A DNA stretch of 64,000 nucleotides from Macrotrachela quadricornifera. Taxonomy: Eukaryota; Rotifera; Eurotatoria; Philodinida; Philodinidae. Within the stretch, counting starts at the first letter, position 1. The number at the start of each line of letters is the position of its first letter. A program made the translations under genes and the position numbers. This document shows, piece after piece, positions 50,539 to 62,073 of this stretch. Location of the stretch: NCBI GenBank assembly GCA_022393335.1, contig JAJEKB010021277.1, forward strand, positions 1,627,667 to 1,691,666, written 5' to 3'. A model generated the notes under the pieces. It was not told where the DNA came from. It was given only the letters and a program-made list of their open reading frames with translations, and made no database searches.

Positions 50539-51146
50539 TATCTTGTTTGAAAACTTGTCTGAGATTATAAACGACAAAGTTTGTGAATAAGTATATAAGT
50601 ACAATGTACGGTTACTATTCAATCGTTGTTTATCAAAATCTCCGAGTTCGAAGCAGCAATGTACAGCTCAATAAGATGAGTAAAATAACATTGATACACC
50701 TGTATGTTTTTCGCTGTTAAATACTATAAAAACCGCTGGCTACCATATTGCACGAACTAGAGAGTTATTTGAGTATTGCCAGTGATAAATTGTTAATAGA
50801 AAAGAACCTTTTCTAAGTTATAAATAAAAACATTCTTGATTTGAAACTAAAAGTCGAAAATATTAAACAAAAAAATTCGTACTTTCATTACAAATGTTTT
50901 ATATTATCTGAATCATTTGAACCTCTTGTTAATTTCATTGTGAACATATTTTAAGTAAAAACACTTTTGTATGTGATAAAAAGCTACCTTTGCTAAAAGA
51001 ATCGTCTAATTACCAACACATTACCTGTATTTCAACAAGAGCCACGAAGATATTTGTTCTCACATTTTATTTGCATATTTAAATTCTAATCTCTCTTTTT
51101 GCTACTCATATCAATTTTTGTCACTCACTTTTTAGTGATAAGTAGC
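50539..51146. other. Intergenic
   Basis: No gene recognised; it contains the presumed promoter of the next gene. Confidence 0.4.
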
Positions 51147-52472
51147 ATGTTCTTCTCATACTCTCTTCTTCTATCGCTAACTTTTTTCTTCATCACACCT
51201 CTGTTTAATAGGGCCTTTGCAACAAAACAGAAAATCTATTATGGTGAAGCTGACCTCGTTCCTCAATTGCTTAATAACACTTCTCAATGGACTTATGTAC
51301 AACAAAATGTTGATGGTTTTTATGTGAACTTTATTGAAATGAATGTCATTTTGAGTCTTGATGATTTATTTGACTTTTTCAAACTCTTCAAAAATAAATC
51401 TGTTTATTTTGAAAGTGATGCTGATCCATCTCATCAACCAATAGAAAAAGACAAAATAGCAATCGAAACATTCCATAAAGTGGGTTGGAATATTACTCAA
51501 ACTAGTCAGAATTATGGCTGGACTGTTGAACGTGATGAAATTTTAGGTTATTACAATCTGACAGAACATGTTCGTCGCCGACCTGACTTTGTTCAGTTGG
51601 GTCCATGGACATTATCTGGAAATATCTCCAATAATCCTGGCACTGGACCCTATTCTAATGCACAATATCGAGCATGGATAAATCAGTCGGATGGAGTTTC
51701 TACTGATGGACCATTAGGCTTTTGGCAAATTGATTTTCAACAAATGCATGAAGGTAGCTATTCAGTTGTTCAATATGCGCATAGTATCGGTAAACCAGCA
51801 GCAGTGATGCTTTGTCCATATGGAGCTGGTGTCGTCACGTACAATTCAACTAGAGACTTTGTTTCTGTTGGTATTTCGGCAATTCAGGGACATGAAGACA
51901 ACGATGCTGATCCTGATATTTGGATCATCTTTGAATATGCCGATAATAGTATTCCAGCTGTTCCCGAACAGATCAGCGGCTATCCAGCCAATTCAACAAC
52001 TGGTATGGCTTATTATGCATTGAAACATCGAGATGGAGAAGTTAAGACACTTGATTTGTATGTAAAAGAAGAAAATATTGGACAATTTACTTACTTGAAA
52101 CAACCGATGAAAGCAGATGTGATCTTCAATTCAAATGTATCCGTTGGAATGACTGTAAATTATACTCTTCGTGTGGCCAATTATAGTCCTTGGCTTGATT
52201 ATGCTGCTTGTATTCGAGTTTTTCTTTCAGCTGGTAATCAAGATGGTTGGAATATACGATATTCAATCGATGAAGTTGATATAACAGTACCTGTAACTAG
52301 TGTGAATGGATTTGTCTTCGTCAGAGAAAATCGCATTCAACCCAATACAACACAAAGTATTCATGTCTCCTTTACTCGAACAATTGCTGTACATCACAAC
52401 ATGATATTAAGTATCGAACTTGCTCCTCATCGTGGCAGTACTGTGGTTGATTCACTTCAATTTATGATATAG
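51147..52472 (+). CDS. Intronless secreted protein of unknown function
   Basis: 441 codons from the ATG at 51147, chosen because the first residues then form a clean signal peptide (MFFSYSLLLSLTFFFITPLF, ending near ATKQ). The frame stays open upstream but without an ATG. The N-terminal two-thirds look like a barrel-type catalytic region (QQNVDGFYVNFIEM, LGFWQIDFQQMHEG, AVMLCPYGAG, DPDIWIIFEYAD). The last 130 residues look like a beta-sandwich (VSVGMTVNYTLRVANYSPWL to IHVSFTRTI). I cannot name the family. The lack of introns in a locus where neighbours are intron-rich, plus the bacterial or fungal flavour of the sequence, suggests horizontal acquisition; this is inference. Many sequons fit secretion. 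Confidence 0.8.
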   Translation: MFFSYSLLLSLTFFFITPLFNRAFATKQKIYYGEADLVPQLLNNTSQWTYVQQNVDGFYVNFIEMNVILSLDDLFDFFKLFKNKSVYFESDADPSHQPIEKDKIAIETFHKVGWNITQTSQNYGWTVERDEILGYYNLTEHVRRRPDFVQLGPWTLSGNISNNPGTGPYSNAQYRAWINQSDGVSTDGPLGFWQIDFQQMHEGSYSVVQYAHSIGKPAAVMLCPYGAGVVTYNSTRDFVSVGISAIQGHEDNDADPDIWIIFEYADNSIPAVPEQISGYPANSTTGMAYYALKHRDGEVKTLDLYVKEENIGQFTYLKQPMKADVIFNSNVSVGMTVNYTLRVANYSPWLDYAACIRVFLSAGNQDGWNIRYSIDEVDITVPVTSVNGFVFVRENRIQPNTTQSIHVSFTRTIAVHHNMILSIELAPHRGSTVVDSLQFMI

Positions 52473-53565
52473 ATTAAATTGATTTCAGTGTTGGACATAA
52501 TTTTAATTAACTATATATTTGCCAAAAAGTCTAAGCATGTATTTTATTCACACTTCATTGATCAATAGAAATATTTTATTAAAATTTATATAAATAAAAC
52601 AAATTAAGTATATCTGCTTTAGCTTTGATTTCGTTTAAGTTAAAGTGTCATATCTAGTCAAACTCACCTCCTTATGGTGTTTCCTCAACAATTCAAATGG
52701 GGGTATAATTAGTAATTATATAATATTGAAGTCGAAGAAGTTTAAAGTTTACTTATCTCACAAATACATTTACGATTAGGACCATAAATACTCCGGATGA
52801 TGCTCATGAAAAGTCCACACCAGTTTTATTTAATGGATAATTTATTTCACGGCTTTTTGTGTTCAAGTATTTTCTATTGTAATAAATCAAAATAAAGAGC
52901 GTTTAAAGAATCCGGAATTTCGTCACAGTGATCCAATATCTATATGATAAATCATGTTTCATGAACTATAGATTTTAACTGAGAGCAAGTCTTTATACTG
53001 TTATCATTTAAATTATCTTGATTTCGATAAAAAAAACAAAGTTAACAAATATTTTTCTTTTTGAAAAACGTAAAAGAAATACGTTGGATATGTGTTTCTA
53101 AAAAATAAGGACTGCAAGAATATTTAGTAATGCGTTATATTGATGGCTATTCACTTTCGCTTATTTGGATGACTTCTGCAGGTAGTGCTACCCACTACAA
53201 ACAATTTATTTACCGGCCATTGTTGTTTTGATATTATTATGAATCATTTGCATTACGTGATAGCTGTGTTTGAAAAAGTATGATAAGAAATATAAGATGT
53301 ATAAATAATTTCGTCGTTATTATTTTACTAGCGCATTTATTAGTTAGAACCAAATAAAAGCATCAGAGATAAAATTTATCAAGTTTTAATTCAAAAAACA
53401 GAAAGAAATAGGACTGACACCAAAATTTCTTTTTGAGAATCGTATACATAAACTATAAACTACTTTATTCTTGGTCAGATTTTTCTATATTTTAAACTTT
53501 TTACTCAATGTGAAATTATCATCTCATTGAAAACCATTAGTCACTTAATACGTTTATTTCTAGCA
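52473..53565. other. Intergenic
   Basis: No gene or transposon end recognised. Confidence 0.4.
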
Positions 53566-54192
53566 ATGAGTGTGACTCATGTGGCAGATGTAATGTCAAA
53601 TGATTGTAATCGTACAATACAAAATTCTGATTCATTAGTCTACCGTGTGGCTACAACATCAGATTGTTATTCATTAGCTGAACTAATCAATAATAGTTAC
53701 GGAGGTGAATTGGCACGGGAAGGTTGGGTTGGCAGAAGTCTGTTATTTTCTACAGAAGGTAGAAGAACCAATGAAAACAAGTTATTTAATATGATTAACA
53801 GTGATACACAAATCTTTTTGGTATTCTTTGGTAAAGATGATCAAATTTTAAAAGGATGTATCAGTTTACAACACAAACCAGAAGTAAAAACTGCATACAT
53901 CGGCTTGTTTGCTGTGCATCCAGATTTGCAAACTCAAGGTTACGGGAAAATTATCTTATCTGTAGCTGAAAATTATGCTATGAACAATTGGAATGTTCAG
54001 TATATTGAAATGGGTGTTATTGCTCAACTACCTAATTTGATATCGTATTACGAACGCCGTGGTTATGTTGATACTGGCCGACGTCAGCCGTATCCCGCAG
54101 ATGCAATAAAACCAGAAGATACATTAAGAGACGATTTAGAACTTTGTTTCTTAAGAAAATGTTTGAAAAAGAATGAAAAAAAAGCAATTTAG
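53566..54192 (+). CDS. GNAT-family N-acetyltransferase
   Basis: 208 codons from the ATG at 53566; another Met at 53593 is also possible. The GNAT fold is clear: an N-terminal strand-helix (LVYRVATTSDCYSLAELINN), motif A with the acetyl-CoA pyrophosphate loop Q-x-x-G-x-G (FAVHPDLQTQGYGKIIL, about residues 122-138), and motif B (LISYYERRGYVDTGRRQPYP). It should transfer an acetyl group from acetyl-CoA to an unknown amine. The gene is intronless, ends in a basic tail and lies next to another intronless gene, which together suggest bacterial or fungal origin; not proven. Confidence 0.88.
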   Translation: MSVTHVADVMSNDCNRTIQNSDSLVYRVATTSDCYSLAELINNSYGGELAREGWVGRSLLFSTEGRRTNENKLFNMINSDTQIFLVFFGKDDQILKGCISLQHKPEVKTAYIGLFAVHPDLQTQGYGKIILSVAENYAMNNWNVQYIEMGVIAQLPNLISYYERRGYVDTGRRQPYPADAIKPEDTLRDDLELCFLRKCLKKNEKKAI

Positions 54193-55703
54193 ATAACTAT
54201 AAATGATGTATCATTGATTTGCTTTGGAATATCTAGTGAATGAATCTATCAGAAGTGCAAAATCGAAAAATTTCTCCAAACGTCAAGAATTTTTTGGGAC
54301 AATTTCTCTACTTTCAAATATAGAGTAAACGAGTTTCGTTTTTTAAACTTGTGTACGCACAAAATAGGAGATTAAAAGTGAGCTATTGGTATGATATAAA
54401 ATAGCAATTGCTGCGTACAACAATATATCAATATGCTTACGACAATTCAAAGTTCGATCCTATAAGATTTTTTGTGAAACAGGATCTGAGAGAGTCTTGA
54501 AATGTATAAAGGTAAAAATTTGGACCCGTTCCTCTCTGGACTCCGTAGATCGTGACGGACAGAATATTATAAGCCGTCATAGATGGAGATAAATAGATTT
54601 TTGAGGCTATTATACGGCATGAGAAATGCAGTTCGGAACCTGTCACATTTGGTGATGTGCGTCTTAAAGGACTATCAGAGGTCATGTATAAACTATGTCT
54701 AGTTAAAATATCTTTGAAATATTTCCTTGTTGAAGTTCGATGCTGAAAAGTAAGGAATAATAGTCAAGTATATCCGAATATACATCAAACATGGCTTTTA
54801 AGTAATTAATAAGAATGAATTCGTCGTGTTTCACATTTTCAATCCCATCAAGGATTGCGCGCGACAGCTTTTTTTCAGTTCGCGAGTTCGCCGTCTTTTC
54901 ATTCATTCTTATTATTGATTATTTGATTCATCATTTGTTCTTCTTTCTTCTGGTCTTTATTTTCTTATTTCTTTTTGTTTTTTATCGATTCATTATTCTT
55001 TGTTTTATTTTCATTTTCAAGAAAAATAAACATTGCCAAGACAACTGACGACTGCATGTAATGTTTGATCAAAGCAAGTAAGTAACGCACACCGCTTTCT
55101 TCTCACTCACCCTCAAGCAAAACAGAAGATTGGTAAGCTTCAGCCTATTATCCGATAAGCAAGCAACGAACGAATAGCACGTTATTTTTAAATAGGATCG
55201 ATGAAAAGAGTGAACTCCTAAATTTCGTTTTTTTCATATGTAGCGGTTAAAGATTCGTCAATTTTTTGCCTTATGTATAGGAAATTTCATTATATGATTT
55301 TCGATAAAATTTTCATCTATATTCAATATATCAGTGCTTCGAAAAGCTAACGCCTGGTTTAACCTGGCTTATGACAATGAGATCGGTTTTAGATTAAAGT
55401 ATATAATTAAAATTTTGATTGTTGATTTTTTTTTGTTTTATGAGGCATACTAAACTTTTTGTGTTCAAATCTCAGTAACGTCATCCATGGAATAACCCTG
55501 GACAAGCCACTAACGGCTAAGTTGTCTCAAATGATTCATTCCACATAAATCATTCGTGCTAACTACATCTTTAGTCAGTATATTGAATGGAAGAGGATAG
55601 AGATATTGTCGCCTGTAAGAAGAAAAGACGATAGAACCCAGCTGCATGTGGAAACTAGTAATAATAACCGCGACTGGCCTCAACGGGTGATAAGCCTATT
55701 GGA

Positions 55704-55749
<46 letters not shown>

Positions 55750-55795
55750 TATCATTTCATAGATAATATTAATGCCTTACATTTCCTTGTAGAAA
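54193..55795. other. Intergenic, possible SINE-like unit with (ATT)n tail
   Basis: Positions about 55340-55704 are richer in G+C and contain a B-box-like GTTCAAATC at about 55462. They end in an (ATT)n run of about 45 bp (55705-55750), a tail type seen in SINEs. No A box was found, so this is tentative. The tail ends about 45 bp before the next gene's ATG, which is preceded by an acceptor-like ccttgtag. Confidence 0.35.
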
Positions 55796-58700
55796 ATGTC
55801 TGAAGTGGTTGCTGTCTACGTTGTTTGTGTTAATGGCGAGTTATATCGACGACACGTGGAACATAAATATATACCAATGCACAAAATCAAGAAAGATATT
55901 ATAGAAGAGTTTAAAATTAAGGGTGAATTTGACCTAACGTATAATGGAGCCAAGTTGTTAGAAACAAGTCTATTTTGTGAAAATCGATTGGATGCGTCTA
56001 CTCCATTACAAATTTCTCCATCAAGAAGAAAAATCAAGCGAAAGGAGGCGTGTAAGTGCAACGATACAGTAGAAAATTTCTTTGACTTTCCTCTTGATGA
56101 TCGACCAGCATCTAGTATATCTGAAGTTCTACCTTCTGCTCGTCATAGAGTGCTATCGATGAATGAAGTATGGGATGAAGAAATAGAAGATAAAACTGAA
56201 CCTAAACCTAGAAATAAAAATGAGCTTCATGAAGATTATCATTGGAAACCAACAGTTCTTACGTCATCGCTAGTAAAAACAATCGGTGATGAGATACCCA
56301 CAACCAATAAAATTCCAAATAGAGTCTTGACGCCATCGTTCTCATCAACGAACATACGAACCGAACGTTTGAAAAAACCAGACAGAAGAGAAACTTATCC
56401 AACGATTCAACAGATCAATCATTATCCTGAAAATAGACAACCATTAGTTCCCTCACCCCCAAGAAATCAATCATCAACAAGGTTAAACCGGTCATCTCCT
56501 ACGAGTTTCACTGCCTTGCTTCCAGTTAATTCTGTACCAATCGATGATAATTGCTCTGAAACAAGTAAGCGTAAGCCTATATCTGATCTATTTTCAGTTG
56601 GAAGATAGAAACAGTTCAGTACATATATGTTCATAACTGACAAATCACAGCAGATTAAAGTATGGATCGCACATTATTATTTATTATAATGTGACGAACT
56701 ATAGTAAGATTTTCAAAAAATAATAATACCAATGTAATGTTTTGTGTAGTTCTTGATTATATTACCTATTGAGCACAAGATTTCTTTAACATTCGATGAA
56801 ACAGTCTTGCAGACGGTTGTCTATAAAAAAATGATTGAATTCAAATATAAAATCATAATCTATCTCACGAATAATCATCTCTTCAATAGGACATCTATTA
56901 ATTGATAATATTGAGAGATTAGCCATGAACAAAAAATTTCATGTTTCATGCTTTGTAAGATACGGATATAACTTAAGTCAGTTTTCAAAACGATCAATTT
57001 TTCATTACATAGGCAGTTTCAACTCGGATGATATTTCGATCACGGATCCTCAATCGGATACTACACCTCATAGTAGTACGTCAAGATCTAGCTCGCCGTT
57101 TGCCCCTAGCACATTGGCTAGTTCTTTGAAACGAAGTGTGACTTTGCCTTCCATCAGTCGAAATGAAACAAGTAGAAGCAATACTCCATTACGATCACAA
57201 TTGAGTGTCAATGTGGGAACTCTCAACGAGATGTACACCATCCGTGTTCCAATTAATGCTACTCTCCGACAGCTCTCTCATCACATTTGGCAGCGACTAA
57301 TAGAACAGTCTGGCTTGGAAAAATGTTCACAACAATCACATATATTACTTCTATTCAATCATCGTATGCATCTCTTCAATAACGTCGATATAGAAAATGA
57401 ATTAGTCAGTACATTTCTTGATTTATACAAATTATCACCCAAGATAAATGACACCAATATAAATAATTATAAATTACATTTCTTCGTTTATCCTCTTCGA
57501 AAAAAACTATACAGAAGTATGTATGTGTATGAAAAACATCCCAATGATTTCTTGATCAACTCAGATTTGTGGGAATCCTATATGAAGGAAAAGCAACAAC
57601 CTGTCGCTCAAAGCACTTTACTAAGTACTCTTTATGTTCTTTATAAATATTTTCGTCGGCCGCCACAAAACGAAAGAGCAATTAGAGCTGCATTAGAAAC
57701 TCAGTGTTTTCTACATATCAGAAGATATTTATTTCCTCCGGCAGCATTGGCACTCAAACATGCACTACAACGAGAAATGTTCGCTTTCGAAAAAGCTATT
57801 CTCATGGATGGTCTATTGAAACTTCTTGCCGATTTTTGTCCTAGATCAGTCGAACAAACTCTTCTTGGTACGTATATGCCCCATCTGATCTGTTGGCTTT
57901 TCGAACACAGTGGTAGCGAAATGGAAATGCAAGATGGTTATGAGGCGTTTAATCTTATGCGTTATTCAAGTGCGAATAATCAACATTATATTAATGATCC
58001 AGTAACGGCTATCGACTTGAACCATGGTCCTAACATTCTCTACGAGCATCATGAAACTGATCGAACGAAAATTACACGTAATGTCGATCTTTTCTCTCTT
58101 ATCCAACATTTGAAGAAATCGACTTGCCATGCTGGTGGTGAAGCATGTAACGTTCATGCATATACGATTGATACAAGAAAAGAATTTGGCATGGAAATAA
58201 TCGATCGACGTACACTGAAACAAATATCGAATCTCCTGGAAATAATGGAACGCGTATATAAGTCGTTTACTCTACTCATTCGCAATGCACTTGAGAACAG
58301 CGATGTCCGTGATCAACTCGTACTTCTAAATAATAGACAAGTGGGAATCGTTATTCAAAGTCGACAGCATATCACACATGATGGAGATATCGGCCATGAA
58401 CTAGAATGTTTTGTACCAGCCAATCCATCGCATCAGGGTACTGTCACACTTTCGTCTGAAGATATATTTGAACTCGAGCAAAATCGTCCTGATCCAAAGC
58501 TACCAGATCAATTACGCTCAAGTATTAATGTCAAACCAATCGTCGAGGCATCACGACCGTCGGTTGAGCAAATCACATGTATTCTATTCACTGAAGAGTC
58601 CGAAATAGGTTGATTTATAAATCGATATAAATAAATCGATTTATAAATCGTAAATTTTTGTAACGAAAATTTAAAACATTTATAAACATTTTGGGTATTT

Positions 58701-60428
58701 ATAAATCTAGCCTATTTATAAATTAATTTTTGATTTATAAACTTGGAAAGAATTTGTAAAGTAAATCGACGTCTATATTTGCATAGATAACATTAAAAAC
58801 CAACTCGTATTCTACCTAAAAATATAACGAGAATTCTTGGAAAAGTTTTGCCGCTGAGACTTCTCACTTTTAGCATTAGACTCTGAATCTCCGATAGGCA
58901 ATTTATAAACATTTGAACTATTTATAAATCTGAAATTGCTTTATGAATTCATCAGACTAATAATTATTTATAAACTGGATGGATTTATAAATATTTATAA
59001 ATACTTATAAATTTTTGACAATTTCTGCTAAATTTAAATTTTCGACAAAATCATTTCGGACTCTACAGTGATTCTATTGGATGTTAGCAGCTCGATGTTT
59101 GAAACACGAAAAGATGATAATATGGAGCCGAAGCGACTTATTGACATTAGTAAAAACATGCTTATCACAATTAGTAAGAATTTAAAACATCAAACAGTTT
59201 CCCATGCTATTGGTATTATATTATTCGGAGAAGAAGTGACAATACATTGTCCGATCACAACAAATCCAAATGAGTTTGAAAAGGCTGTTTATAGAATACC
59301 AATCCGTGGCCAGCGATGGACAAAAATTTACGATGCAATTGATGTTGCATTGAAAGAAATTAATATATACGAACACAGTTATCCAGTTCTTAATAATTAT
59401 GGGAAATTGATTATTTGTATCACTGATGGTATTAACAATCGTGGTGTATTGACAATACGTAACTTAAAACATCAAGTTCTTTCAATGTCAGTTGTTATTG
59501 ATCTTGTTTCTTTTTTATCATCTACGCATACATCAAGAGATATGCAGGTGAATCGAAGTATTTTTGAACTTCGTGCTCTATGTGAGCAGACTGGCGGAGT
59601 TATTTATCGAAATGCATCGGTATCACCGATTGAATTAGCAGCAATATTTGAACGAGAGACTGCTCTGCGACTTAAAGCAAGAAAAAAGCGGTCCGGATTC
59701 AGCCCAGGATTTGGACGTCAAACAGATTTTCCGACTACCAAAGATCCTGAACAATTATATCAAATTGCTGTTCGTATTCGAGCCCAACGGAGACCAGCTA
59801 ATGATGCACATCAACGAAGAGATCCCAAATGGCGTATTAGATCTGAAGCGAATGATGTTGTTTGTCAGCAACATGAACATATTCAACTGTATGTTCGTAA
59901 AACAAACGGAAATCAGATGGATTTTTCCTTTTGGAAAGTCATTTTACAGGTACGTATACATTTTTATATGAAGATTGTTTGTCGAAAAACTATTCACCAA
60001 TGACTTCCAGCACCAAGATATTTTTCTAGTGTCAACTTTTAAATTTTTTGTAGGGACCACATGATTCACTATATGCAAAACATTGCTGGCTACTCTATGT
60101 GACATTTTCTGATGACTATCCAGGTTTACCACCGACTGTTCGTTTTCATACACCTATCTATCATATGAACGCAACAACCGATGGATACATCGATCACGTT
60201 ATTCTCGACAGCAGTTGGTCGTCCACAGAGACTATGGTTGAGATATTTGAAACAATTGTTGAACTTCTCAAGAAACCACATCCTCGGAAGGCCGTGTCTG
60301 AAGAAAAAGCACAGCTCTATAAACAGGATCGTAATGAATATGAACGTCAGGCCTACGAACACCTGAAAAAATACGCCCCCAGAAGTATCGATCAACTCAA
60401 ATCTGCTTTTCATCTTGAAGATTCATAA
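55796..60428 (+). CDS. VWA-domain protein with C-terminal catalytically dead E2 (UBC) domain
   Basis: Four-exon model: 55796-56564, 57013-58608, 59069-59949, 60054-60428; total 3,621 nt, 1,206 aa. The N-terminus has a small ubiquitin-like stretch (about 1-65), then a Ser/Pro-rich disordered region. A helical middle follows (about 420-620), then a VWA domain beginning ILLDVSSSM (791-799) with the MIDAS DxSxS, a Thr in RWTKIYDAI and the Asp in ICITDG intact. The C-terminus is UBC-like: WKVILQGPHDSLYAKHCWLL, DDYPGLPPTVRFHTPIYHMN. Where E2 enzymes have the thioester Cys (HxxxxxGxICHxIL) this has DGYIDHVIL, so Cys is Asp1129. Inference: a ubiquitin-binding or scaffold protein, like UEV proteins. 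Intron 2 (58609-59068) lies inside a transposon inserted in the VWA coding sequence. The exon 1/2 junction has an alternative acceptor, and the chosen one gives a smooth SETSSFNSDD. Confidence 0.85.
58589..59070. mobile_element. 482-bp hAT-type MITE that supplies an intron
   Basis: Ends are CACTGAAGAGTCCGAAAT (58589-58606) and, reversed, CACTGTAGAGTCCGAAAT (59053-59070), one mismatch in 18. The flanks are a perfect 8-bp duplication ATTCTATT (58581-58588 and 59071-59078). Removing the element and one copy restores TGT ATT CTA TTG GAT GTT, i.e. C-I-L-L-D-V of the VWA first strand. The donor AATAG|GTTGAT and acceptor CTACAG|TG lie in or next to the two inverted ends. Splicing leaves 30 extra nucleotides, ten codons, in frame. 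The interior is an island of the palindrome TTTATAAA, eleven exact copies. Confidence 0.9.
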
Positions 60429-61157
60429 GTGATAAGCATCTATTTCACAATTTTATTCATGTAAAGGACACAATATCAGTTATCAAAAAAATAATAAAAT
60501 CAATGCTTTAAATAACCATTAGCACTAATCTTGATTTTCGATTATCATGCTCAATGATGTCATTTTAAAATGTTGATATAAACTGAGTTCGGTTTGCCTT
60601 GGAAAACATCTTTTTATTTTTAATTAGCTGGCATTACAGAAAGAAAAGTAGAATTGGAGACATCGAACGTTTGTATGCAAATGATACACGTCTAGAATTC
60701 TTTTCAAATATTCATGTATTGATAAGATTCTTTAGTCCCGAGAAAAGAGCACATATACTATGATGTCTATAGATCTATTTATCTCTAACTGGAGTTAGAA
60801 GAATCATGCGAGATTAGGCGTCTATTAATTACAATTATGGTGGGACGCTGTAATAAATATATAGGTCTTCAAGAAGAAATGTTTTCGTACTTAAGACGCA
60901 ACTTTATAATTTTGAAAATGACGATAGATTGTTGTTATAACGACAGTTTTTGAACGAGACACTTGAATCTTCGTAAGTATCTTAAGAGTGAGTGATCGCC
61001 TAGCGTGATATAAAGCATCGATATCCGAATGACTCACTTAAAATAGACCACATTCTACATATATGCCTAAGACACTCTTGAAAATAAGCTTGGGGATGAG
61101 AGTTGAAGGTTTGACGATGACAGTGGACGCTAAAATATTCATTTATCAGACCATATA
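60429..61157. other. Intergenic
   Basis: No gene recognised. AATAAA-like signals just after 60490 may end the preceding transcript. Confidence 0.4.
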
Positions 61158-62073
61158 CTTTGGTCTGACCAAAAGTTCATGCAACATTAAATAAAAATAT
61201 AAAGATAAGGAGATATTTTTAACTTTATTTTACCAAATGTTGAGGATAGTTGCCAGTATTAGTTATACCCAGTTCGATCATTCCTAACAATTTGCTAAAA
61301 TTTTTTTGAAGCCACTCTCGAAAAATATTTAGGTACCTTGGAAACCGCATGAGCTAAATATATTCCATTTGTTTCAAAAATTTAGCAAAGTTTTATTCGA
61401 TCGTATCAGTTACGTTTCAAAATTACTAGTGATAGAATACGAATTTATTTTGAATAGGTTAGTCATAAGTCATCTGATGCTAGGTGGCTTATTGAAGACG
61501 AATCGTCAAAGACTATCGCTCATGAAGACACATTTTAACTAAAACGTTATTTAGTATATTCTTCAAACCAAATGGCCCTTTTTTATACATAGTTTAGATA
61601 AAGGAAAGACTATAGATCACAAATATTGTTCTGAAAATAGTCCGAAACCTTTTGCTAATGGAATATAGGAACAAACAGAGACATCAGCTTCAAAATGCAC
61701 AAAATTGTTTGATGATCATCGTTGACTTCATACTCATCCAATGTTGTTAATTATATCACAGAAGAAAATATCAATATTATGTCATATCCATCACATTCAC
61801 CAAGCCTGATATTACGTAATTTTTGGCTAACTAATTCTATCGAACGTAGTTTAACTGATTAAATAAATGAAACATGATTAGCTCATGTGGTTTGCAAGGC
61901 ACTTGAAACTTTTTTCAAAAGTGGTTTCAAAAAAACTTTTAACACATTGTTAGAAAAGATCGAACTGGGTATCACTGATACTGACAACTATCTTCAACAT
62001 TTGATAAAATAAAATTAAAAATATCTTTATCTTTATATTTTCATTTAATGTTGCCAGAACTTTTGGTCAAACG
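61158..62073 (+). pseudogene. Mariner-type element with transposase remnant
   Basis: Terminal inverted repeats of about 110 bp: TTTGGTCTGACCAAAAGTTC and TAAATAAAAATATAAAGATA on the left, mirrored at 61935-62073, flanked by TA at 61156 and 62074. The plus strand near 61770-62010 reads like the end of a mariner transposase: SYPSHSPSLILRNFWL, then ALETFFKSGFKKTFNTLLEK and DTDNYLQHLIK before TAA. At least two internal stops and a large deletion of the N-terminal part disable it. Confidence 0.78.

Noticed and set aside
56890..57012. Alternative exon of the VWA gene starting at the 56889 acceptor
   Set aside because: It keeps the frame, but a second strong donor-acceptor pair inside it breaks frame; joining 56564 to 57013 gives a natural Ser-rich sequence. 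Kept as an alternative only.
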